DNA of 64,000 nucleotides, taken from NCBI GenBank assembly GCA_016110215.1, contig JADWQD010000021.1:357244-421243 (forward strand), written 5' to 3'. The position numbers were made by a program, and so were the translations under genes. Position 1 is the stretch's first letter; the number at the start of each line of letters is the position of its first letter. This stretch comes from Capronia americana. Taxonomy: Eukaryota; Ascomycota; Eurotiomycetes; Chaetothyriales; Herpotrichiellaceae. A model generated the notes under the pieces. That model ran no database searches. It was given only the letters and a program-made list of their open reading frames with translations, and was not told the DNA's origin. Below are positions 43,067 through 52,882 of the stretch, piece by piece.

Positions 43067-44026
43067 TTGCGTGAGCAAAGCCGGCACCGATGGCCAGCCA
43101 CTGCCAACAAGGAAGGCGTATTTGATCCCCACATCTCAGACTTAGTCAGCCCAGCCCAGCGCCGCATCTCATCTTTTCACCTCCCTCCCCAGCTCAGCAG
43201 TATTGATCATCTCATCCGATCTGTACGACTGGATATGTTCAAACAGCCCAGCTCGAAGCTGCGTAACGATGCTCTGGGTCACGTTGTGGGACAAGTACAC
43301 GGTATCCAAAAACTACTTATGTTCCCGCCAATCGACCTTCCGCGACTGGAGTTTCCACCAGGAGAAACTACCAGCCAGCTTGACGTGCTGTGTTCCGAGA
43401 TTGCAGGACATGCAGAGCTTTGTTATGGTCCTCCAAGCACGAGTCCACACATTGCGGTTCTGCAACCTGGTGATGCTCTCTTCATCCCTCCATTTTGGTC
43501 ACAAGCGTCTATGATCGAGCCCAATGAAGCGAACCGTGAAGGCTTAGTTGAAAGCTCCCATCAGCGTAGGGAGTCTCAAGGGTCACAGTCAATCGCATCT
43601 TCAGCTACATCAGAACCAGATTGGCTCCCCAAACACGAAGCTGATCAGGAAAATCCCTGGTCAAGTGCTGTCCGCTAGGGTTGACACAACCCCGTGTTTA
43701 TCGCGATCGATGTCTCATTTGCCACTCTGGCTTCAAACAGCTTGACAGAAAATAACTATGTACATCGATCATCTGATCTTGCAGCGTATGCAGCTGCCAG
43801 ACAGGAGGTCGAAAGCATTGTAAGGAGCTTCGCTACTCAGAGCGAATGCGAGCAAAAGCAAACCAAGAATGGAGCAGTACCCAGCCTGATGACCTCGACC
43901 ATTCCCAAAGATGTCGTCAAAGCTTACTTAGAAACGCGGGGCAAAGACTTTATAAACCAGCTTCGGCCACCCTCAGGGGAGACCAGACAATTCAATTCGC
44001 CATTGTCATTGTCTGATGTGCTTTAG
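43067..44026 (+). pseudogene. Decayed JmjC/cupin-8 fragment (Ppm2/TYW4 C-terminus-like)
   Basis: One reading frame across 43067-44026 is protein-like on both sides of two close stop codons, TAG (43676-43678) and TGA (43682-43684). Both could come from single C-to-T changes (CAG, CGA). The first part reads LRNDALGHVVGQVHG, LLMFPPIDLPRLEFPPGETT and IAVLQPGDALFIPPFWSQAS. The last part reads VFIAIDVSFATLAS and DLAAYAAARQEVESIVRSF. This order matches, to my memory, the C-terminal cupin-8/JmjC domain of the wybutosine enzyme Ppm2/TYW4. The usual iron ligands are changed (WLHYD-like site now LRND; His after the PPxW motif now Gln). No methyltransferase or kelch part lies upstream. It looks like a truncated, non-functional copy. 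Family assignment is moderate. Confidence 0.55.
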
Positions 44027-44049
44027 CCTTTGTTTGTGAAGACTTTACT

Positions 44050-44337
44050 ATGGGCCGCAACAAAGAATCGACAAGCGACATTATTCATTGCCTTGCTCCC
44101 TTTTCAGACAAAGACACTGTATTGTCTATGGTTATGTCGCCAGCCATCACATGGCTGTCCTCAAAAGCGATCTCTTCTCTTCTCCACAGCAAGGATCGAG
44201 CTTATCATTACACTGGGAATTTCACTTGGCTCTCCGATTTCGAAGCGTATCGAAGTTTGCGACCAGGCCCTGAGGGAGCGGTTGCTCGTGGCACCATCTT
44301 GCTGAGCAAACAAGTAAGACTCACCCAGGTGCAATAG
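44050..44337 (+). CDS. Small orphan ORF, possible gene fragment
   Basis: 95 codons with ATG start and good protein composition, for example IIHCLAPFSDKDTVLSMVMS and HYTGNFTWLSDFEAYRSLRP. It sits 24 bp after the decayed cupin-8 fragment. I do not recognise a family. It could be a short gene, an exon of a spliced gene, or part of a decaying locus. Confidence 0.35.
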   Translation: MGRNKESTSDIIHCLAPFSDKDTVLSMVMSPAITWLSSKAISSLLHSKDRAYHYTGNFTWLSDFEAYRSLRPGPEGAVARGTILLSKQVRLTQVQ

Positions 44338-44561
44338 ATGAAAGAATTCAGCAGTATGGATGGACTCGTCATACGCTGCGGCTATGAAGGATGACGCACG
44401 CAACCCAAGTCATAAAAAAGAAATAGCTAGTAATCCCAAATATTGGTGAGTCCTTCAACAACACCCTGCCCATGGACGTTGTCACCGGCTGAGGGCTTTA
44501 GACTGATTTAAGCTCTGGAGTCTTTCAATGACTGGACTGGCTTTAGTCTTCCTCTTACAGG

Positions 44562-44568
44562 TATAAAA
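44562..44568 (+). promoter_or_regulatory. TATA box upstream of the 139-aa orphan gene
   Basis: TATAAAA about 126 bp before the ATG at 44694, in an otherwise gene-free stretch. It supports transcription of the following ORF. Confidence 0.4.
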
Positions 44569-44693
44569 CACCCATCAGCCAGTTCATCTTCAGTGTTTTC
44601 GTCCATCATAATAGCAACCTGGCTACCAGCCATCAATACACACTTACCGTGATTTCACTCTTTCATTCAGACATTCCTATTAAATCACGCTGG

Positions 44694-45113
44694 ATGATGT
44701 CGGCGAGATTTTTTCCCGCACAATGGCAGCTACGCGACGACATAGATGATCACTTGGTCAACGATCCCCGGCTGTTGAAATCGGACGACCAGGAAGGGTA
44801 TAACGCTGCCGGCAATTATCCTCAGGGCGTCAGAGGTCGAGGCACAGTACAACTAGGCGAAAGCATTTTCCTCCGGGATGTGTATCTGAAGGAACAGTTG
44901 TTGATTAATCAAACAAGCACCCACAGACTTGAGAGAGACTTTCCACACAACTATCAGATCGAAAAATGCACCGAAAACACCAGCCCTTACATTGTTCACA
45001 TCAAATACAGCACGGAACTAGTCAAACTACCCTGCTCCTACGCCCTTTTGGGGAGCGACTGCGTGTCTTATGAGGATGAGGAGAACGAGCACGGAGAGCA
45101 CGAGGAGTTCTGA
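44694..45113 (+). CDS. Hypothetical small acidic protein
   Basis: 139 aa from an ATG-ATG pair at 44694 (the frame is open a little further upstream but only from a GTG). No signal peptide or transmembrane helix. Parts look structured (VRGRGTVQLGESIFLRDVYL, then SPYIVHIKYSTELVKLPCSY). The tail is strongly acidic (YEDEENEHGEHEEF). I recognise no family. The TATA box upstream favours a real gene. Being in a zone of decayed genes, it could also be a lineage-specific or young gene. Confidence 0.45.
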   Translation: MMSARFFPAQWQLRDDIDDHLVNDPRLLKSDDQEGYNAAGNYPQGVRGRGTVQLGESIFLRDVYLKEQLLINQTSTHRLERDFPHNYQIEKCTENTSPYIVHIKYSTELVKLPCSYALLGSDCVSYEDEENEHGEHEEF

Positions 45114-45584
45114 GACCTACTACCTTTGACTCCTCCTGAAGTTCGACCTCATAGCAGGTTTTCGGTAGCCTCACGGGTGTCCTAGTTATTGTTTGAAGTA
45201 TATCGGAGGTTTTTCGACATGGAGAGCTAGTCGCAGTAGCCCAAGATATGATGATTTTTTCTACTCCGACAGCCACTATGTAGCTACGTATCTATACTCA
45301 AATTTGCATTGATTGATTCGTACAGCAGAGACTTCGATTATTATATAATCATTCTGACTCTAGAATCCCTGAACTGGCTGGGTCCGAAGCCATTCCGCTT
45401 CATTCCCAAGAACGTCATCTTCGATCTCGCTTCATCACTTTCCTCATCTCGATGGTCTGGATTCAAAAGTGTACTTGTGCTGTCCTGCTCTGATCGTGTC
45501 TTCTGCTAGTCATTGCCCGAAACAAAGCCTAGATTCTTGGAGAGTCGGCATCTAAGATCTCCAACACCAAAGAAGAATTCCCGC
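45114..45584. other. Intergenic region, 471 bp
   Basis: Between the acidic hypothetical protein and the DUF427 pseudogene. Moderately AT-rich. Nothing is supported. Confidence 0.45.
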
Positions 45585-46253
45585 CTAAGATTTCTCTTAC
45601 GCCAAAGAGAGTTTGAGGTTTGCTGAATGGCAAATACATTTATGACACTACCAACACAAAACTTGTCTGGGAACAGCTTTATTTCCCACATTACTGGATT
45701 CCGCACGTGGATTTTCTACCCGCAGCAACATTTACAGAGGATCTGCCCATTTCCAAACTGAATGTTTCTGATCAGTCCATGTCTGCATTGGTAGTACCAC
45801 AAACCTCGGACTCGGAACCCAGGGGAACTCTTATCACCGTGTCGACGTCCTGCCCACTGCTCGCCGCGTGCGCGTCGAGCTCCATGGCGTGGTGCTAGCT
45901 GACACCAAGCACAAAGGCGGCACCGTGTCGTTGTGGGAGACTGGCTTTCCAGCCCGATGGTACTTGCCACGCACGGCCATTAATTGGGAACCTCTGAAGC
46001 CAAGCGACACACATACTGTCTGTCCATACAAAAGCCAGGCGAGTAATATGGCGCCTCGATGGACGGCAAAGAATACAAAGACGTTGCTTGGTGGTATCGG
46101 AACCCGACGCCCGAGTGTAGCCTGACCACGGGCGTGCTGTGTTTCTATCCGGACAAGGTCGATACTTTGGTAGATGGGCAGCCAATTGAGAAGATCGGAA
46201 TGCCCGTCCGTGATGGAGTGCTCCAGCACAAGCTGGGGAATGCGCAAAAATGA
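45585..46253 (+). pseudogene. Broken DUF427 (two-domain) gene
   Basis: Three plus-strand frames in order hold pieces of one DUF427 protein. Piece 1 (about 45585-45820) reads TPKRV, then TGA at 45614-45616, then GLLNGKYIYDTTNTKLVWEQ and LYFPHYW. The TGA is exactly where RVRG-like homologues would have CGA. Piece 2 (about 45830-46050) reads HRVDVLPTARRVRVELHGVV, then ETGFPARWYLPRTAINW and VCPYKSQAS. Piece 3 (about 46060-46253) reads DGKEYKDVAWWYRNPTPECS and VLCFYPDKVDTLVDG. The middle of the first domain is missing, and two frame changes (near 45825 and 46050) cannot be explained by introns of normal length. DUF427 proteins have no established function. This copy should be inactive. Confidence 0.7.
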
Positions 46254-47004
46254 AGGTCAAAGGGGGGTAGCTGCGTAGCTTCATGGAATTTTGCTGAGCC
46301 ACACAGAAGCTGTCGGCAGTTCAACGAAGATGGCAGAGCTCCAGCTTTTTGGATGTTGGAGTGAAGGCAGTGAACCACGCTGCGGCAGTTTTCAAAGATG
46401 CTATCACGACGTGTTCATTTTGTCTCCGTTGTCTCCGAGTTTTTTCGGTGATCTATTGGTTATCTCTGGCCATCGCCTTTAGCACATTGGTAAGAAAACA
46501 GAAGAAGAGAGGCAATGATCTCGAAGCTCGAATAATCTCAAACACGACTGCCCTCAGCTTGCAGTTTGGTTAAATGGATGATAGTAGAGGCAGAGATGTC
46601 TGAGGTATCGTTCTGAGGGAAGTGAATAAAGGACCATAGGTAAAAAAGGATTCATGATCGCATCCAACAGGTGAAGTGCGATGACTCAAAACCTGTCGAG
46701 GAAGTGAAGTATTAGGGATCACACAGTGAATTTCCTCTTCCAAGGCTTTTACAGTCGTCGAAGCGATAAGATTGCTTTGACCTACTGTAGGTCGAACATA
46801 GCAACCCGCCCTGACGCTATGCAGGGTTGTACTCGATTAATGCATGCAAACCGTGGAGACTGCTTAAAACTATCGGATGGCTATTCTAACCTGAAGGTGC
46901 CTGTGGTAGGCACGCCACCTGGGGTGTTAGACATGACCACCACAAAGTGTAAAGCCCCGCCAGTCCAAATTGCTCGTGTCATGTTCCCCTTCCATCTTGA
47001 CTGT
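46254..47004. other. Intergenic region, 751 bp
   Basis: 3' flanks of the DUF427 pseudogene and of the MFS gene. No supportable gene, RNA or repeat is seen. Confidence 0.45.
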
Positions 47005-49006
47005 TCAGACACCAGCACGTGCCGCCTCGACTTTATCCTCCAGGATGATCTTCTCAGTTTTGGTGTCATGCAACGGCACCGTCACCTCACCCGTCATCAG
47101 GTGGTCCACATTTTCGCCAAAGAAACTCAAGATGAGTGCGATGCCACTGAAGGCGAGCGAGACCAAGAACACTGTCTTGTAAGCATCCGCACTTGCCCAC
47201 TTGTATGCCCGAGTTCCAGCAGCGAGGATCTCTGGTGTCAGGCCCTGAACAGCCTCAAAGGCAGCCTGGGTTCCAGCGGCGTACGCAGTCAAGAAGCTGG
47301 CAACCGAGGAAGGTGGTAGTCCGGCTGCGACCAGGGCGGGCGGCACTTGTTCCGGGATTGTTTGCGATAAGCGGTTCGAAAGGACTGTGGTATAAATGGC
47401 CGTGGCTATTGACCCGATCACACCACGAATCGTACCTGCGACGCCAACCGCGACGCCAATCTCTCGCTGATCTTCGATGCACATGGAGGTGAGGGAGAAG
47501 TTGAGGTTCTCGTTCCAACCGATCAGGGTTCCGCCCAAGACCATGAACGCGATTCCACGGCCTAGTGTGTCAGGAGTGCACGATGCAACCGCCGCAATCA
47601 GTGCGGCACCCGACGCAAGGACGAAGATAATCTGGTATTTGGCTTTCCCAATGGACTCGGCGAACAAGCCGGAGATAACACCGCCAATTGCAACCCCAGT
47701 GCCAGGAGCGCTAGATGCCAATCCGATCTTGATCAGGTCCCCGTCTCCCCATAACGAGGCCACCATTGTCGGCCATACGATTGCAGAGGCATAGTCTGTG
47801 GTGATCGTGTTAGTGACATGGAAACTCCATACGTCCTCACGGTGATCCCATGTTGGACTCACAAATACTTGCACCAATAGCTAAGAGGATAGAGGCGACA
47901 GTGAACCCACGTCTCTTGAACAGGTGGACCGGGATGAGTGGTTCTTTAAGTGGAGCTAATGTCTCATAAAGGGCAAACGCAATCAGTGTAACACCCCCAA
48001 CCACCAAGGTGGCAATGGTGTGGGCATCTTTCCATGGATAGACTGATCCGCCCCAGGACAGACCCAGGATAAGTAACAGCAAGCCACCAACGAATAGCAA
48101 AGTGCCCACATAGTCGAATTCTTTAATGTATCTCCACTTGCGTTCGGATCCATGTTTCATGCTGAATGTGGGCGGATGGTAGAAGAAGTACCAACATGGG
48201 AGGCAGACGGCATTGGTGATGATCATCAGGTAATAGGCCCATCGCCAGCCGGCTGTAGTGTTGACAATAAACGCGTAAGAGATGGCCGGGCCAAAGCCAG
48301 AGAAAGGGAGGATGTAGGCGCTGCTGTACGAATTGCCCAAGAACCGGTATCTCATTGGCACCAGCTCTCCAATGACAAAGGGATATTGTAATTGTGTACA
48401 CGCTGCGAGTCCGATAATGGCTTGGGCGAAGATGAGCACCGGAATGGATTTTGCCTTCGAAACACTTGGGATTAGCCAGCCGAGTCAATGTGATTCTTGC
48501 TGAAGCGCAAAGAGTGGCTGTGATTTGGGGCTGAGACTTACCGTCGCCGCAATGATGTTGCCGACCAGCGCAACCACGCCTCCCAGGATGAAGAACCAAC
48601 GCCGGCCAAAGAGATCGGTGAGACGTCCCACCAGTACCAAGCCGACTGCTGTCATCAGGGTGTATACCAGGGCAACCCAGGTAATGTTCTTGTCCGGTCC
48701 AATGTCCGCATTAACATAGCCCAAGATCGGGGCTAGCAGTGCGAATCCGCCAACCCCTGAAGTCAACGACAAGCCAACGGCCAGCGCTGATCCTATGAAA
48801 TAGGAGCTGCGGAAATACCCCTTGGGCAAATCGTCACTGTTGATGTTGAACGATTTACCAACTGGCTCTGCTTTTTGCAGGTCATCACTGTCAGAAGTGG
48901 CATGGACAACGGGGTAAGTAAGTTTTTCATTCTGGTGTTCGGACCTGTCGACATCGTCGCTGTTGGTCGAGATGTTCCCTCGATGATCGTTTTCATGAGT
49001 TGCCAT
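47005..49006 (-). CDS. MFS transporter, TRI12 (fungal efflux pump) family
   Basis: Three exons (49006-48542, 48454-47863, 47795-47005) join in phase to give 615 aa. About 14 hydrophobic segments are visible. Family signs are motif A (GRLTDLFGRRWFF) between the second and third helices, GFGPAISYAFIVNTTAGWRW, LGLSWGGSVYPWKDAHTIAT, and a long last part with GVAGTIRGVIGSIATAIYTT. These are typical of the TRI12/DHA14 drug:H+ antiporters, which pump trichothecenes, siderophores or other metabolites out of the cell. The N-terminal 75 residues are hydrophilic and acidic. The frame extends upstream only to a TTG, so the ATG at 49006 is used. It faces away from the monooxygenase gene across 1.4 kb and may export its product or substrate. 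Confidence 0.88.
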
Positions 49007-50416
49007 CTCCACTGTGGCCTCCAAAGCACTCGAGCTGAACTGGTGCGACAATTTGAAATACTGGCTTGAGTTGACTCAGGGTTGTCCAAAGGAAATGGAA
49101 TGCAAGACTTTAGTTAATGTGTTCGACTTTGTTACTTTTAAAACCCCCATTCTCAAGTATAGGGTGTCGATTATTCGCCACTAACATTCGCTTTCGACCG
49201 TAAGGACAGTGCTCTTAAGATTCTTCCTCTTCCTTGACGATTGTAAATGCCGACTGGCACATGAACCATATCGGGCACCGGGATATGGGAGGCAAGACGA
49301 ACCCTGTTGTCGGCCTTCCGGGTTACTCCAGGATGGCCAGTTGGGAACAAGTGGAAACACGAGTCGTGCGACAACCGACTTCTCCAGGCCCACGAGATAT
49401 CCTAGTCTCTCGTGTCAGATGGAAGAAGATTCGCCAGCTTGACTGCGGCGAGAGTTGCGGTCGAATTAACTTTCTGGCCTTGTCATGACTGTGACCATGT
49501 GGCACAGCTTCTCGTAAGGTTGTACACTAGAATTTCTAGCAAATTGAAAGCATTCCCTGTATGGAGCACCTTGACCGGGAAGCCAAATCCGACATAGCGG
49601 CTCTGCGAAGCGAGAATTCCGTATCCGGTCACAAAAGCCCAGACCGTTGGTTCGAGTGTAATGATACAGAATAGGCTTTGTGCCAATAAAATAATCGGGA
49701 TGGTGTGATAATAGCCCCCGAAGCACGACATCGACTGCTTCAAAGGCGAATGCATGGTTGGTTCTGTTAGTTGATGCCCAAGACAAACAGCACTGAAATA
49801 ATCAGGCGAAGCAAGTGTTTCACTACTTATTATCAGGGGAAGACGGCGCACCTATACGCATATTTCAAAGGCTGTAAATTCCTGAGATATCTGGATTTCG
49901 TGTTGGGTGATTGAGAAGGTGTCAGAAAGGTTCACAGTTCTTTGCTCCTAGGCTTTCATGTTAAATCGATTGTCAATGGCTTGAGGTATTTAAATCTCGA
50001 TACAAGGGTCAAGGCGTAACACTGAATGGAGGGAACAAGTGGATCTTAGCTCTTCTGGTAGAGGAATGCTTTTCCAGAAATTGGCCTGATGCGCACATGG
50101 CGTGCTAGCTAACTAAGCGAAATTCAAGGCTTTGAACGCACTGAGTCAAACGGTGAATGGATACAAAGATTATACATGGTGGGTTGATCCTTCTTCAGAA
50201 CCCGAAGCGAATCCCGGTAAACACGCGGCGAATAGTGTGCATACTGGAGTCATGGTATGCCATTCGGCCGACGCCTACAGAAATTGATGATATTTGCTCA
50301 TTTAGAGGACATTTATAGTGAATTTACCTTCGCATCTGGGATCTGTGGTATAGTTCTAGCAAGGGTGTTCGTATTGATCAGGCGAATTTCGTCGGTCGAA
50401 AGAACAGTCGTCGATC
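49007..50416. promoter_or_regulatory. Divergent intergenic region, MFS / Baeyer-Villiger monooxygenase
   Basis: 1.41 kb between divergent starts. It likely holds both promoters and possible binding sites of the neighbouring Zn2Cys6 regulator. I did not find a clear CGG-N-CCG pair repeated more than by chance. No gene or RNA is supported. Confidence 0.4.
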
Positions 50417-52719
50417 ATGGCACCAGATCTAGCGAGCTTTCAAAGTTCAACCAAGAACTATGCGAGTGACGGAAGTGCATCTACAGAGCAGCCTTACACT
50501 TTCCTTGATCAGTATCACTCCCAGCCCACTAAGCTTCGAGTGATCCATGTCGGAGCCGGAGCTGCTGGCTTATTGCTGGCGTACAAAATGCAAAAAGAGC
50601 TGAAAGAATTCGAACTAGTCTTGTACGAGAAGTAAGAAACCCTGCGACTTGAGTTGCGTTGAAGATGTATCAAGTACCAGACTCCATATCATTGTGCTAA
50701 ATGATGTATTACCTAGGAATGCTGGAGTCGGTGGCACCTGGTTCGAGAATCGTTATCCAGGATGTGCGTGTGATATTCCCGCTCACAATTATACCTACGC
50801 CTTCGAACCCAACCCAAATTGGTCGAGCTATTACGCGACGGCGCCTGAGGTGAAGAAGTATTTCGAAGACTTTGCAGCCAAGTATGATCTCAATCAGTAT
50901 GTCCAGCTGAACTCGAAGATCATATCAGCGACATGGATAGAAGAAAAGGGGATATATGAGGTTGAAGTCGAAACGTCTACTGGGGAAAAAATCCATGACT
51001 GGTGCCGAGTACTGGTCAATGGCACCGGCTTCGCAAACCAGTGGAAGTGTAAGAGATCCTGAACCTCGTGCTACAGACACCGGAGAGCTTCTTCCCTAGG
51101 CAGATATTGACTCATTCTTAGGGCCCGATATTCCCGGGCTGCATGATTTCAAGGGCACTCTCATCCATACCGCCAATTACCCACCTTCCTTCGACTATAC
51201 GGGCAAGACAGTCGCACTCATTGGAAATGGGTCTGCTGCGGTACAACTCCTACCTCACATTCAGAAGGCTGCCCGGCACGTGGAAAATTGGATCCGGTCA
51301 CCCACATGGATATCCCCAGCATTTGGCGCGTCTTTCCTGGAGAGAGACAAGGAGCAATCAAAGCTGGACACCTCAGAGATTCCCAAGGGCGAACAATATT
51401 ACTACTCCAAGGAGGAGAAGAAACGATTTAGAGAGGATCCTGAATTTCATCTGGAATACCGGAGAGAGATCGAGCTCATGCTGAATTCGCAATTTGATGT
51501 CTTTCTCAAAGACACAGCAGCATCGAAAAAAGCCGAGGAGCTCATCAGGGCTGAAATGCTTCGGAGAATCGGCCCTGGGCACGAAGAGATCAAGAAAAGG
51601 CTCTTCCCGTCATTCCCACCTGGATGTAAGTTGACCATTCTCAAAGTCTGATCAGTAGCCCTCAGGGGTCGATTGGGGAATCGAAGATGGAAAAGCTTCA
51701 AACTCAGCACTGACACACTGAGATCAGGTCGCAGACTGACCCCTGGCGACGGATATCTGGAAGCGCTCACACAATCCAGTAAGCAGAGCATTAGGGGATA
51801 TGTTGAAATTGTTCTTGGGTCTAACGGGTCCACAACGTAGACGTAACACCTGTGTACGACACTGTTGTTGAAGTCACTCCCGAGGGCCTCCTTGGAACAG
51901 ATCGGAAGCTTCACAAGGCTGACGTTGTTATCTGTGCCACCGGATTCACGCTCCCACTTCTACCACCCTTGTAAGTTCGAGACAAGGGTACCTTTACACA
52001 ATAGCTACTTACGGTCGGGTTGCAGGGAAATCTATGGAGTCGATGGGATCAGTATCAAGAACTATTTCAAGGACGGACCCATCGTCTATCTTGGGTTTAC
52101 GGTACCCAAGTTCCCTAATTACTTCCTGACCAATGGCCCGAGGGCCGACTGGGCATCTGGAAGTCTACTTGCGGCCGTGAGTACTTGTGTTGTCATGTCC
52201 AGACCGCTTGAGTGCCCGAGTGCTGACCTCGGTGGAATCCCACAGTATGAAGTCGAAGTGGCGTATATCTTGAAATGTGTCAAGAGGATACAAGGCGAGA
52301 ACATCCGGGCCTTTGAGGTCAAGCGCGAGCCTATTGATCAGCTGTACGAGCATCTCGAGTCCTGGCACCCGACCGCCGTTTGGACCGCCGCGTGTCGAAG
52401 TTGGTTCAAAAACCACACTCTCTCAGGTATTTGTCACCATGTTCCAATCTGCGGCGAGTATCTACAAAATTGTGATTTGTCTCTATACTGACATAGCTAA
52501 TCCTACTATCTAGGCAAAGTATGGGCCTGGGCTGGCTCGGGTCTCCACTACATGAAGACAATCCAAGAAGTGCACTACGAAGATTACGACATCAGATATC
52601 ATCACAGAAACAAATGGGCGTACCTGGGCAACGGACGGACAGCGGCCGAGGTCTTTTTTGAGAAAGAAAAGTTGACGTCGTACCTTCGGAACTCGGATAC
52701 GCCTTGGATACTTGATTGA
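50417..52719 (+). CDS. Baeyer-Villiger-type FAD monooxygenase
   Basis: Eight exons (50417-50631, 50717-51048, 51122-51625, 51728-51778, 51841-51970, 52026-52176, 52246-52426, 52514-52719) join in phase with no stop and give 589 aa. The FAD Rossmann motif is IHVGAGAAGLLLAYKMQ. NAGVGGTWFENRYPGCACDI is the family block after it. The fingerprint region reads FKGTLIHTANYP, where the usual consensus is FxGxxxHTxxW. The NADPH Rossmann motif is VALIGNGSAAVQLLP. VVICATGFT and YFLTNGPRADWASGSLLAA are further conserved sites. Such enzymes insert one oxygen next to a ketone, giving esters or lactones, in steroid and alkanone breakdown or in secondary metabolism. The substrate is unknown. It sits between an efflux pump and a regulator. 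Confidence 0.9.
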
Positions 52720-52882
52720 ATTTTCTATCGACAGACTATAAATGCGAAATAATATAAGATTTTCATTTTTCTCACACAAAGGTAGGGATTCGTATTTCGT
52801 GTTTCGTGCAGCAAAGCTGAATCCACATGGACAGGCCAGAATATAGGTATTTGTTTTACATGTGTGCATCATCAACCTACGG

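Noticed and set aside
45834..46302. Minus-strand open frames of 135-137 codons
   Set aside because: They lie opposite the DUF427 pieces, which match a known family on the plus strand; the minus frames are shadows.
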